Assembly (NCBI RefSeq): GCF_036850765.1
Contig: NC_089495.1
Coordinates: forward strand, 24,458,875 to 24,522,874
Source: Saccopteryx bilineata
Taxonomy: Eukaryota > Chordata > Mammalia > Chiroptera > Emballonuridae
Direction: 5' to 3'
DNA: 64,000 nucleotides
Both the position numbers and the translations under genes were made by a program. Numbering within the stretch: the stretch's first letter is position 1; each line of letters starts with the position of its first letter. The notes under the pieces were generated by a model, which was not told the DNA's origin, made no database searches, and was given only the letters and a program-made list of their open reading frames with translations. Shown one piece after another: positions 23,806-35,278 of this stretch.

Positions 23806-23964
23806 ATTTTAATGCAAAATTAATTAATTAATACACAAACTTTAAAATAAAATCATGATTTTAGTTAGTAACTGATAACATTTTAATAGTAGAAAGAGCT
23901 TTATTTTCTTGCACCCCATAACAATTTCTTGTTTATGAAAATCTACTTTTGTTTGTTAAAAGAT

Positions 23965-24165
23965 AATACTATTTAACATTTACATAGATCTCACAGTAGT
24001 AAGTTCTGTATATTAACTCATTTTTTTCCCCACAGTAACACAATGGGGTATTATTATTGGTATTTCCATTTAAAAGATGAAGATACAGATTCAGAGTTAA
24101 TGTAAATTGTCTAAGATCACAAAGCTCAAAAGTGTAAGAACTAAGATTCAAAACAATCTAATTCC
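23965..24165 (-). repeat. MIR-type ancient SINE
   Basis: Reverse MIR layout: 'ttaactcatttttttcccca', 'tatttccatttaaaagatga', then 'ctaagatcacaaagctcaaa'. Confidence 0.65.
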
Positions 24166-24357
24166 AGTCCCTGTGTTCTCAAATACTTTAACAGAATGTC
24201 TTATTTATAATTGATATAATGCAACTGGTCTAAGCATTAACAATGTTAGGTTTATATTCCGTTTACATTTCATTTCTGTCATGTGTAGTTATTAGTTATT
24301 GCTATCTAAAATATACTTGGAGTCGACACTAACCTTATACATTGCTAAATTTTATTA

Positions 24358-25253
24358 TTGAGTTGGGGAATAAGTTCATAGCGTTTTTACTGAAGACTTT
24401 TATTTAAACAAAAAACAATAATTATATCAATAAGTTAATCAATTATATATTCGCCGTTGCTGTTTACAACCTCTTTCCACCTCTCGACCAATTTGTTGAT
24501 GCCGTTCCGCCAAAAATCTCCTGGTCTGGTGTCAAAGAAGTTGTTGAGCCAGTTTTTAAGGACCTCTTTGTTATCGAAGGTAACGCCCTTCATATGGTTT
24601 GACAGGGAGCGGAAAAGATGGTAATTGGTCGGTGCAAGGTCCGGAGAATATAGCGGATGCTGAAAGACCTCCCATTCGAGCTCTTGGAGTGCGGCTTTGA
24701 CGACTTGTGCAACATGGGGCCTGGAGTTGTCATGAAGGAGTATGGTTTGACCATGTCGATCAGGTCTTTTCAGTCTAATAGCCTCATTCACGCGGTGTAG
24801 CTGGGCAATGTAGAGCTCCTTGTTGACCATGGCATTCTTTTCGAGCATTTCCTAGTTCTTCATCGAATTCAGAAGGCCTTTCACTGCGGCACGTGTCATC
24901 GACGTCAAAGTCGCCATTTTTGAACTTTGCAAACCATTTCCGTGCTGTAGACTCGCCTATGACACCTTCTCCATACACGTCGCAAATGTCCCAGGCTGCT
25001 TTGGCAGGTTTTTTACCTCGATGAAAAGCAAAGAAGAGCAGGTGTCGAAAATGTTGATTTTTGCCTCCTGGGTATTCCATTTCTAAGCCTCAAAACTAAT
25101 AAAAAATTAAATAGCTCAAAAATACAATTAACATAGTTTTGTAGAGCAGAAAGAGTTTTATCGAATGAATACTTACCCTTTGCCAAACAGCAAACAAATC
25201 GTTGTAAAATAAAAGAAAATATAAAAACGCTACAAACTTATTCCCCAACCCAA
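24358..25253 (-). mobile_element. mariner DNA transposon with internal deletion
   Basis: Terminal inverted repeats of 32 bp lie at 24358-24389 and 25222-25253, beginning ttgagttggggaataagtt and, on the other end read inward, ttgggttggggaataagtt. They differ at three positions. Both ends abut TA (24356-24357 and 25254-25255), the mariner target duplication. The element is 896 bp against about 1.3 kb for an intact mariner. The transposase lies on the minus strand, and its middle is missing. The well-kept ends point to a fairly recent insertion. Confidence 0.93.
24435..25080 (-). pseudogene. mariner transposase, internally deleted
   Basis: Two minus-strand frames show the two ends of a mariner transposase. 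The N-terminal frame (25080 down to about 24860) holds the DNA-binding helix-turn-helix part with 'GESTARKWFAKFKNGDFDVD' and 'RSERPSEFDEE'. The C-terminal frame (24848 to 24435) has the catalytic-core text HDNSRPHVAQ and YSPDLAPTNYHLF, which hold the second and third acidic residues of the DD34D triad, and a normal C-terminus. The junction lies near 24848-24862. The deletion removes roughly a third of the usual 340-350 residues, including the first catalytic aspartate, and shifts the frame. It cannot encode active enzyme, but the ends could be moved in trans. Confidence 0.92.
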
Positions 25254-25255
25254 TA

Positions 25256-26024
25256 TTTAACACCAACATCAGGGTGCGATATGACAGGATGAATGCAGTC
25301 GTGAGCCTGAGTGCATGCTGAGTCTTATCTTTGCTAGAATACATCTCATGTATATTTTTTAAAATATCAAAAAGGTTACAGCTACAAAGAAAGTTATGGT
25401 TGCTGCTATGAGAAACCTACTCATATGCTTTTATTAATCATTTATATATATGTATATGTGTATATATGGGTGCCTCTGTGTAAGTATATAAATACAATCT
25501 AATAAGCTAAGAATTAGCTACATTAGTCTGGAACATTAGAATTTTAATACACTTTTTAAACATATCTATTGAATAAGTAGCAAAGCTGAGATGTGTTCCC
25601 TGCCCTCAACTGGCTTAACTTTATGAACAAAGAACTTGATTATTACAAATATTCCTAGATTAGATAGATGGATATATATATATATGTTGATATTGAGATA
25701 TCTTTATTTTCTACTATACAAATTTTATTTTGATATAAGTTGGCTTTTATACTCCCCAAGAGTTGATTATTATTCAAGGAAAAGTTACCCACGTTTCACA
25801 TCTGTGGACGAGTTATTCATGTGCTGGTTGGTAGCTACTATTTAATGATTTTTTTCTCTGTGTCAGAATCTGGACTTCTTTCTCTCCCTCTCCCTGTCTG
25901 TCTCTCTTTCCCTTCCTTCCTCCACTATCTGCAATCCATCTATCTATCTATGATATTTTTTCTCAGTTAATTCCAAAATTTAAGCTACAGGATGGCAATG
26001 TTTTTATTAGTTTTGTTCCTTCAT
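25256..26024. other. unassigned AT-rich DNA
   Basis: TA-rich patches at 25443-25470 and a pyrimidine-rich run at 25870-25950 ending in (CTAT)n. No gene. Confidence 0.35.
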
Positions 26025-26039
26025 TAACCAAGCGGTTTA

Positions 26040-26071
26040 TTTATTTATTTTTATTCATTTTAAAGAGTGGG

Positions 26072-26109
<38 letters not shown>

Positions 26110-26237
26110 AGAGAAGGGGGAGGAGCAGGAAGCATCAACTCCCATATGTGCCTTGACCAGGCAAGCCAGGGTTTTGAACTGGCAACCTCAGTGTTTCCAG
26201 GTTGACGCTTTATCCACTGCACCACCACAGGTCAGGC
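26040..26237 (-). mobile_element. tRNA-derived bat SINE, short form
   Basis: The minus strand carries a tRNA-like head (plus-strand text 'ccactgcaccaccacaggtc' at 26215-26234) and a (CT)n/(GA)n body, seen as GA repeats at 26074-26104. Target duplication: taaccaagcggttta at 26025-26039 and taaccaagcagttta at 26238-26252, one mismatch in 15. The body is much shorter than in the other SINEs here, which suggests an internal deletion or a distinct subtype. Confidence 0.85.
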
Positions 26238-26252
26238 TAACCAAGCAGTTTA

Positions 26253-26939
26253 AATGGCTTCTAGCACATGTAGCTGCTCAGCAGGTGCTTTCAGGATTGA
26301 ATCAGAGCATGTTCATTGGACAGCTCTCCTCGTCTTCAGTTTGACAAGTGAGAAAGTGGAAGTGTAGAGAACAGGGAGACCTGACCCCGTGTCCTGGCTG
26401 AGTAAATGGCAGAGATGGGAACAGAGCCTCAGTCCCAACGGCTCTGTGCTCCATACTCACTGCATGTGACTCCGTCCCCAGGGAGTCTCTCAGTGCATCA
26501 GAGGGGAGCGCCTCTTGGGGTCCTGCAGGCTGTGAGCGTTCCTGGTCATTTCACAAGAGGAAGAGGAAGAAGCAGTCAACAGAAATGGCAAAGTGGTTGG
26601 AGAAACAGCTGCAGAACATGAAAGTGCGACAGTCAGCAGTCACAAAAAGTGGCAAGGGAACTAGCAACACAGGAAATGTGTGAGAGTTTTCATGTTTTTA
26701 GGTAAAATTTAATTTATGGTAAATTATTTTTCTCAGGAGAAAAAGGCAGTGGCAAAGAATTTTTTCAAATTTTATTTTGTTAACTATTTGTAAGTATCAG
26801 GTATATAGTAGTGCTCAATAAATGTTTATTGGTTTCAACTGAGTAACCAGCATGTTCAAAAACTTAAATACATAAACTCTTCAGTGGACTGAAACTGAAA
26901 AGATAGTCATCCGTATTTCATAGCATTTTTATTTTAAAA
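26253..26939. other. unassigned DNA with a probable MIR fragment
   Basis: The stretch at 26330-26470 has reversed-MIR character ('gtttgacaagtgagaaagtg', 'aatggcagagatgggaacag'). 'gtgctcaataaatgtttatt' at 26810-26830 is a MIR or L2 tail. The rest is unassigned. Confidence 0.4.
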
Positions 26940-27600
26940 TATTTTATGATTTCCCAAGGAAGAGGCTTCTCAGAAATTGGTCTATAGTTAGATATAAGCT
27001 TTCAACTTTATATTCTCTTTTGCAAGCACCGCGATGTCTAATAACCTTTGAGTATTTCTCCTCTTTTGACTTACTGAGAACACTTGCATTTAAACCTCCG
27101 TTGTCTTGGCTCCGGAAGAGCAAAGCAGCACATCCCTAAAGGTGGCCAGATTTGTTGTACAACCCTGTAATACATTCCTGATTTGCATAAGCGTGTTCCA
27201 CCTCAGAAAAGTTATCTAAAAACAAACTTGCTCCTTTTATTTTAATACCTTTAAGAATAGCCCAAATCAGTGTGTACCAGATCTGAGGCCTGAATAATAA
27301 TGAAGTTTACGATGGGTACAACTGTCTTTGGTATATTTTGGGGTATCCATCATGCGCAGAGTGCAGTTTTAGGTGTTGTAACAAGATACTCATTACATTT
27401 CAGGCTATTCGATAAATACAACGAAGTACATAAAATAGACCACTAAGCTCGTGAATTGCCATGAGGCCAAATAGACACCTTTGTGGATAGCTGAATCTTA
27501 TTGAAAGCTGTTGTAAGAACCTTAATCTTGTGGCAAATGTCCTTGTCCCCAAGTAAATGTGATCAGCAAAACTTGTATTAAACATTTTACAGGTGACCTA
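26940..27600. promoter_or_regulatory. candidate conserved noncoding block
   Basis: Repeat-free sequence with a perfect octamer-type motif (atttgcata at 27181-27189) and mixed composition without decayed-repeat character. Several short words (for example 'ccatgaggccaaatagacac') read like constrained enhancer text. This is inference only. Confidence 0.2.
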
Positions 27601-28809
27601 CTTAAGATAAACTTAAGAATTGTGTTTAAAAGCATTTTTAAAATAAAATGGCAGTAGAAAGTCTTCTCACTCAGAATATTTTGTTCAGTTGGTTTCAATA
27701 AATTTTTATTAATGTCACAAAAAGGAGTTGTGGATGAACTGCCTGCCACAGCCTCTATGCCACCTCCCACACTCTGCCTTCCCTTCTCTGTTGGTAGCAG
27801 CCTCTGTCCCCATCTAGGTCAGCCTCCCCACTTGTCCTTGATTCCCATCACATCCTGTCTACTCAGTTTTTACTTTTGGAAGAAAAAAAAAGAAAATAGG
27901 TCAAAACAAATACATGTCAGTGCTGGGAACTTTGATCTGTTGGTTGGGTTAAACAGAGTTGAAAGGGGTTAGCTAGAGAAAATGTAATGGAAAGGGTAAA
28001 ATTATTAGTAGCATTTACAGGGGAAAAAAGAAAAAGACACATTTGAGGTTATGAAATAAATAAAAGGAGATTTAGATATTAGGGATCACATGCGAAAACC
28101 CAGAGGTAAAAATATACAAGCCGTACTGGATCGCAAATAGGTTTATCGAAACTGAAAAGAATCAAGTATCTGGTTACGATGCAAGAGAAATAAGACTTAG
28201 TTGAAAAACGAAGAAAGGGGCAACGAGATGGTGTTGTGATGAACACATGCCATCTTGTTCACCCTCTTGATAATGTGGATAATGGAGTGAAACAGTTTGT
28301 TCAAGTAAACAGATCCCACTGAAATGTGTAATCATTTTTCCGGCTAAATGTGAGCAGAAGGAATGTACAATTGGATTAGAACCTTAATGAGGAGACATCC
28401 ATAGGGAAGCAACGATGGGTCCCTCTCGCCTGCTGCTTCAAGTCCACCTGCTATTCCTATGTTATTGCCCTTGTGATTTGGTTTCAATCCCCTCACATTC
28501 CCCTGGGAGGCAGTTTTTACCAGTCTTCAGTCTAAGATATTCTCATGACTGGTTAGCAAAATGATACCCATTCTTCAGTTCTAGCTTCACAGGCTTTTGA
28601 CAACTATTGTAATTAACAATCGATTTATTTTTCTCTTGCCTTATTTGGAGCATGTGACTAACACTACATAGAGCGACATTTACCTTTTCTCTTTCGCCAT
28701 GTTTATTTTGTGTCAATACCTAACAAGAAGTCCTGAGTTGAAAGAATAACCATGCATGCAGACCTCAAAGCTTAGAGAGTTCTCATCCAATCCTCTCATT
28801 TAACAAAAA
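27601..28809. other. unassigned noncoding DNA
   Basis: 'ataaatttttattaatgtca' at 27698-27717 resembles the extreme 3' tip of the local L1 family, but the following bases do not. The part at 28080-28400 is unique with scattered CpGs. No gene. Confidence 0.3.
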
Positions 28810-29040
28810 CAGACTTTGTAAATGGAGATTACAGTGATATTAAGTACATACTATTTGTCAGAGAGGTACAGCATTTTATGTGTCACTCATTTAATCATCC
28901 CAAAGATCATTTACAGTAGGTACTATTACTGTCACCACCTTACAAGTGAAAAGACTAACACGGAAAGAAGGCTTTGCCAGGACACACAGCTAGTAAGAGA
29001 CAGTGCTGGGATTTAATTCCAGACCTTCTGGCTCTACCTC
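28810..29040 (-). repeat. MIR-type ancient SINE
   Basis: Clear reversed MIR: 'actcatttaatcatcccaaa', 'gacacacagctagtaagaga', 'agtgctgggatttaattcca'. Confidence 0.8.
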
Positions 29041-29385
29041 TGAAGTTCCCAAGTTAGTGACAAGAGGAGGACAAGAAACCCCAATGTCTTGCTCCATTTC
29101 AGGTCTCTTGATTGTTCTACACTGCTCACATAAATTAGAAGATATTTCAAAATGAATATGAAGCAATAAAAAAAGCATTTGAATTATTTTTATTAAACTA
29201 GAACATCAGAAGAGCAAATGACAAATCAAAGAAAGTTGTTTGATTATGCAAATGAGATGCAAAACCAACTTTTATTTCATTGGTGAAAATGCACTGGACA
29301 AAAGGCTGAAAGTACTGGAGTAATCTGCACATTCCCTGAACCCCTAATTTTTGTGAGCAGTATACACCACGGTACTTCCTACAAC
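29041..29385. other. unassigned noncoding DNA
   Basis: Nothing recognisable. Confidence 0.35.
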
Positions 29386-29520
29386 AGTGCTGTGGACTGA
29401 ATGTTTTTGACCCCATTTCCCCTGTTTACAATTTGAGACTCTGTTCCCCCCATGAAGGTATTAGGAGCTGGAGCATTTGAGAGATAATTAGGATTAGATA
29501 AGGCCATGAGTTCCAAGTTG
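29386..29520 (+). mobile_element. MaLR-type LTR fragment (5' part)
   Basis: 'gctgtggactgaatgttttt', then 'catgaaggtattaggagctg' and 'gagataattaggattagata' follow the start of an MLT1/MST LTR. These are old non-autonomous endogenous retroviral relatives. The 3' part is missing. Confidence 0.65.
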
Positions 29521-29587
29521 TTTCCTCTCTGTGTTGTCACTGGATTCTCTTTTACTTTAGTATTATTTTTACTTGTTATTCTTTGCC

Positions 29588-30096
29588 TGGATTTATTGCA
29601 ATATAATTGGGATATAATATTGTGTAAGTTGAAGGTATATAATTTGGTGATCTATCATCCCACTTATATACTGCAAAATGATCCATAGTTTAGCTAACAC
29701 CTCTGTCATATCTCATAATTACCATTTCTTTTTATTGTGGTCAGAACATTTAAAGTCTACTCTCTTAGCAACTTTCAAGTATATAATTTAGGATTCTCAG
29801 CTATGATCATCATACAGTACATTAGTTTCCCAGCACTTATTCATGTTATAACTAAAAGTTTGTGCTTTTTGACCATCTCCTCATATTCCCAAACTTCCAG
29901 TCTCTGGCAATGACCATTCTATTCTCTTTCTGTGAGTTTGGCTTTTTTAGATTCCATATATAAGTGATGTCATACAGTGTTTGTCTTTCTCTGTCTGGCT
30001 TGTTTTACTTAGCGTAATGCCCTCAACATCTACCCATGTCGCAAATGGCAGGATTTCTTTCTCATAGCTGAATAATATGATACTTATGTGTCTGCA

Positions 30097-30176
<80 letters not shown>

Positions 30177-30965
30177 ACACTTCTTTATCTGTCAACAATT
30201 AGATTTTTTTGAATAATGGGTGCTTTGAATAATGTTACTATGATCATGGATCTGCAGATAACTATTTGAGATACTATTTTTGTCCCTTTGGGTATACACT
30301 TAGAAGTGAAATTGTTTGATCATATGTTAGTTCTATTTTTAATTTTTTGAGGAAACTCCAGGCTCTTTTTTTTAGTAGCTACATGGGTTCCCTTTCTCCA
30401 CATTCTCAACAGTTATTATCTCCTGTCTTTTAGATAATAGCCATTCTAATAGATGTGAGGTAATGTCTTGTTTTGATTTACATTTTTCTGATGACTTCTG
30501 ATATCAAGTACCTTTTTTGTATACCTGTTGGCTATTTTTGTTTTTTTGTTTTTAAATGTCAATTCAATTTCTCTGCCCATTTTTTTAGTTGGACTGTTTG
30601 TTTGTTTTGCTGTTGAGTTCTATGTGTTCTTTATATATTTTGGATATTAACTCTTTATTGAATAGAGGATATAAAAATATTTTGTTCTGTTATATAGGTT
30701 ACCTTTTCATTTTCTCTATTTTTATTTTCTTGTGCAGAAAGAAGCTTTTAAATTTGATGTCATCCCACTTATTAATTTTTGCTTTTGTTACTTGTGCTTT
30801 ATGCACTATATCCAAAGCACTGTTGCCAAGAACAACATCAAGGAGATTTTATCCTGTTTTCTTCTAGCAGTTTTATGATTTCAAGTGTTATGTTTAAGTC
30901 ATTAATCTATTTCAAGTTAATTTTTTTGAGTGGTGAGTAGTTATGTATTTTGACTCTTATTTTTT
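29588..30965 (-). mobile_element. L1 LINE 3' portion
   Basis: Reversed L1 3' UTR (29588-29940) followed by reversed ORF2 C-terminal text: 'tgtctggcttgttttactta', 'gggtatacacttagaagtga', 'tttgaggaaactccaggctc', 'ttttagttggactgtttgtt'. Frames are broken throughout, and divergence is clearly higher than in the L1 at 14288-16966. Confidence 0.8.
30100..30174. repeat. compound (CT)n(CA)n microsatellite
   Basis: About twenty CT units are followed directly by about eighteen CA units, within the L1 fragment. Confidence 0.95.
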
Positions 30966-31439
30966 TTCTATAGAGTCAGATGTACAGCATGTTTAATTGA
31001 GTGGTTTTCGGGTCACAGAATGATTTTGAGTCAGATCAAATAGATTTCCCAATGTGTCAAGTAGATAGTTAACTTATCAAAATCTCTCTCTCATCCAGTT
31101 CTCTTCCAACATACAACTTATCTTGAATTCTTTGGAAATAGTATGCCTTTTAATTTATCAGAAATGATTTAGATGTATTCCTGTCTAGAGACATAAAGAT
31201 GGATTCAACAACCTTCCCTAAGGTCTTTTTACTATAGAGTAAATGCTCTTTATCATTTTAAACTTCTTACTCTGACTAATGTTTGAACTTGATCCTGTGG
31301 ATTCGGAGAACAATTCATGATACCATTTCCATAGTTGATGTTCTTTGAATTGTTTCCTACAATACAGGCTGCATTTTCTTTTTAACTAAATATATTCTTT
31401 TTCACTCTGCTGCTTTGACTTTTTACCATCACAGTTTTC
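30966..31439. other. unassigned AT-rich DNA
   Basis: No gene or named repeat. Confidence 0.3.
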
Positions 31440-32345
31440 CTCTTTATTTCCAGAGTTAGTAGGTTGTCACCAGACTTCCCTCTGTGTCCGTTAGCCAAGT
31501 CATTCATACTTTGCTCTTCTTGTCTTCTGTTTTAACAGGCTTCCTGTTACTTAAATTCTTGCCCTTACACTCTCAATTTGTTCCATACTCTCTGGTGGAG
31601 ATTCCCCTAAACCAGAAGCAGTATTTCAGGTGTAGCCTCTTGATGATTTAATAAAAGGAAAGTACTTGCACCTCTTTTCACTGTGATGTCTTTTTATCGA
31701 TAGTTCTGCATGGGCTACCATTTTGCAGCACAAACTTACCTGAATGGTAACCAATGTCCAACCTCAGCTACTTCCCAACAGGTCCTTCTCAGAAGACCTT
31801 TTTCCATGTTTTTTTCTCCCCTGTGGATATCTGTGTTTTCATTCATTTCCCCCTAGTGTGTAAGCTGGCTTCTTCCCAACTTGACTCTCATCTTGTTATT
31901 TGATCCTCAAGATCTGTAACTCCTCTCAGACCATGTGTATTATTTCTCTCTCTTTGCTGAAGTTTTGCAACATTCTCCAGCTTACTGTCATCTGCAGATT
32001 TCATTAGCATGCTGTTTACTGTGTTCTGAAGATCATTAATAAAGATGAGCAAACAGATGAGAGGACCTTCTGCAGACATCTGGGGAATTTCTCTCGACTG
32101 CCTCCACAACCTGACGGCCAGTATTTTATTTCACCGTTTTGGTTTCTTGGCCATTGTTTTATCTAGTTCTCTCTCTGAGAACCCTTATTCTTATATCCAA
32201 GTAACAAAATAATGTGTACTTTTCCTGCATCACTTTTTAATTGTCTAAATGATTCATCAGGCTTGTTTGACCGCATATATCCTTTATTAAATCCAATTTC
32301 ATGGACAACTTTCATTGTCCTTTGGATTAGTTAAGCTCTTTGTAA
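31440..32345 (-). repeat. ancient L3/CR1-type LINE
   Basis: The plus-strand text resembles the reversed 3' part of an L3/CR1 LINE: 'cagaagcagtatttcaggtg', 'ttactgtcatctgcagattt', 'tcattaataaagatgagcaa'. A minus-strand frame at 31888-32109 retains the reverse-transcriptase-like string 'FINDLQNTVNSMLMKSADDS', compatible with FINDL...ADD of that clade. Strongly decayed. The assignment is from memory. Confidence 0.55.
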
Positions 32346-33589
32346 CAGTGCATATGCCTACCATGCCTTTTCAATATATTATTGTTTGGAAACCTTGAGT
32401 GCATATGGAGGGCCAAAAAGATGATATGGAGGCATGAGCACGTGGGCAGTTAACAACAATCTTCCTATCAAAATGTCCAGCAGTTGTCTCTGATTTGGAA
32501 TGGTAGTGACAATTTGCATCTAACTTATATTTTAAAATCAAATAAATAGATTTTTAAAGCTGCATAAGAACCATCGCAGTATTGAAAGAATACCTGTGAT
32601 GTGCCCAACACTGTGGTATGATGTGATGTCTGTGGTTATAACAACCCTGAAGGTCAAGTGTTTTCAGCTATACTACGAAACCAGAGGCTGCATTCGATGG
32701 AATTATAAAATGGTATTCCCGCCAAAGGATGCAACCCATGCCTGGGCACACAGTTGGGGCAGCAGATCACAGCTGGGTTGAAGGGACCTTGGATCCCTTA
32801 GGCCACATATCTTTGCATGGGGCACAAGCAGCCCAAATGCACACAGCAGCCCAGATTATTCTCATTTAAATGCAGAAGAATAAGAGAGCTGTCAGAGCTA
32901 GATTTGGGATTGAAACCAATACAGTGTCACCCATGACATTCTGCTTCTCCACAGAAACAATAAATATATATCAAACTTCTGTTTCTGTCAGTGTGGGCTA
33001 AATTCAAATACTGCTTTGTGCTTTTGTTTACAAAAGAATGGATATAATGTAGTATTATAGCCTTTTATTCCAATCTTCAGCTATAATATCATTTTTGTTT
33101 TAGTCTTCAGATATGTGGTTATTATTACTATTCTCTATTACAGAATGTAAAAAGTAGGGGTAGAAGCTATGTCCTTCAGGCTCAGAGAGTCTGTGCAGTG
33201 TCTTCCTGGACTGGCTGAACTGTGTTCACCTGCTCCTCTGTTTTCCTGTCTGTCCGTCCAACACTATATAAGCCACACTTTCATGATATTAAATACTGAT
33301 TAATTCAGTCACATGTCACTGAAGCATAGAGATATGACTTAACAGAATGTTTTAATTCTTTGACTCTCTGACTTAAATCGCTGGTTACACTTATAAAATG
33401 GTAGTGATTTGGGGAACCGGATTATGTATGCATGCCTCCTCACATATCTATATACATCCATGCATTTATGTGTGACTAATATATATTTCTATAAAACCAA
33501 TGTCGTGTGAAGAGAAGTATATTTACCAAAGCACCATATCTTGTACCTTTTTCTCCTTTCCTTTTCTGTTTCCATTTTCCTTGAGCATT
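32346..33589. other. unassigned DNA with a probable MIR fragment
   Basis: The stretch at 32580-32690 ('gtggttataacaaccctgaa') is probably a reversed MIR. The remainder, including 32700-32960, has no recognised gene or repeat. Confidence 0.35.
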
Positions 33590-34110
33590 GGTTTTATTGA
33601 AATGTGTTTTTCACTTTAGCTATAGAGCTTTTCCTTGTTGAACAATGTAGTTTTCTTGCTCAACAACTTTGACATTCAGATAAACGGAAAGAAAATGGAT
33701 ATGGAAGTTGGGTGTTCATAATGCCACTTGCCACCCTGAAATCTATGCAGATAATCTACTTGGAAGGCTTTGAGCCCCAGTGGAATACAGAGCCGTGGAA
33801 GTATCCTGCATTGATTTACGGCACCTGCTATAGCTGCTTGGCTCTTGGCAGGCATTTTCTCTGATACCAAATGCTGTTGCAACTGCTGGCCAGACCTAGA
33901 TGGAGGTCATATTTACTGGACATGTTTATAATCTTCAAGAGCGATCTAAGCCATTGAGGGCTAATTTCCCAAAGATCAATGGCTAAGGGAGAATTTCAGA
34001 GGTTATCCTCTTTATCCAATTTCCTGTGTCCTAATGAGATGGCTGAAACCTGTTTGGAATCTTTCTGGTTAGAAACTCTTCTGAGAGTCAATAAAGAATA
34101 TGCCATTCAT
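33590..34110. promoter_or_regulatory. candidate conserved noncoding block
   Basis: Repeat-free sequence of balanced composition without repeat decay, for example around 33720-34000. It shows no open frame or splice structure, so an enhancer is a possibility. Conservation was not tested. Confidence 0.2.
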
Positions 34111-34439
34111 AAATCTAAATGGGAAGTAACTTGGCTGCCTACATGGTGATTCATGCCACAAGCCTAGCCTTCTCCCTGCCCCCACCACCGTGTGTTATCG
34201 AGGGCCAACCTGAGACAAGGTTAACTTTGAAGCAAAATTCATAAGAGGACTTGGCCCCTCAAGTTGGATGTAAAGGACTTTTTTTTGCTTTAGTTAGTTG
34301 CACTGTTTTTGATTCATTTTAATTGCAAATCAAATCGACATAAATTATTTAAGTGATTATTATATGTCATCCAACTATCTTAGAAGAAAGACATACAAAC
34401 CAATTTACAGTCTGTGGTATGTGTTACAAAGTGCAATAA
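34111..34439. other. unassigned noncoding DNA
   Basis: Nothing recognisable. Confidence 0.35.
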
Positions 34440-34640
34440 GGGATGATGATAATAATACGATCTAATGTTTATTGCTTACTGTATGTTAGCCAAGGCACTG
34501 CACTAAGCATTTCACACACATTATTTTCTTTAATCCTAACAATATATTCACAAGTTTGGAAGTATTATTATATTTTTTGTTTTACAGATGAGGACGGTGA
34601 GACTGAGATAAATTAATTTCCTATGTTAACAAAATCCTCC
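34440..34640 (-). repeat. MIR-type ancient SINE
   Basis: Reversed MIR layout: 'ggcactgcactaagcatttc', 'ctttaatcctaacaatatat', 'gttttacagatgaggacggt'. Confidence 0.75.
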
Positions 34641-34719
34641 CATAACTCCATATGCCCCTCAAGTTGGCACGTGATTTTCTTTCTTTCCCTTCTTAGCTAA
34701 ACTTCTTTAAAAAATGTCT

Positions 34720-34937
34720 ACAGTTATGACCTCTGCTTCTTTACCTCCCTTTTGCTCTTCAACCCATTAAGTCTGGCTGCTGCCACCACCACTGAAGTGG
34801 AATCAGTGAACAGGGTCATCAGTTCCCACCATATTGTCAAATACAACAGCTTCATTTTGCTGGGTTTCTTAGCAGCTTTTGCCTCAATTAACCACTTTGA
34901 CCTTGAAATAAAATCCTCTCTTATTTCTTATCTTAGT
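34720..34937 (+). repeat. L2 LINE ORF2 remnant, left part
   Basis: Text such as 'cttagcagcttttgcctcaa' and 'ttaaccactttgaccttgaa' corresponds to the L2 reverse transcriptase region in the sense direction. It continues beyond the LTR at 35279. Confidence 0.55.
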
Positions 34938-35278
34938 TTCTCCAGGCTTCTCTGGCAAAATACCACAAACTGGGTGATTTCTAAACAACAGAAATTTATT
35001 TCTTGCAGTTCTGGAGGCTGGAAGTCCAAGCTCAGGGTCGAGTGTGGTTGAGTAAAAGCTCTTTTCCCTGTAAGGCTTTCTTATGTCCTCATATGGAGAA
35101 AGGGGACAGGGAGCACTGGGAGGCCTCTCTTATAAAAACACTAATCCCATTCATAACAGCCCCATCTTCATAACTGAAGCTCCCCGAAAGGCCCCACCTC
35201 CTAATAGCATCACATTGGGCAGTAGGGTTATCAATATACGGATTTTGGGAGAACACAAACTTTCGGACCACAGCATCA
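34938..35278 (-). mobile_element. MaLR-type LTR (MLT1/MST), near full length
   Basis: Reversed LTR: 'aaaataccacaaactgggtg', 'ttctggaggctggaagtcca', 'actaatcccattcataacag', 'ccccacctcctaatagcatc', 'cacattgggcagtagggtta'. An old endogenous-retrovirus-like LTR without internal sequence. It splits the L2 and so is younger than that L2. Confidence 0.85.
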
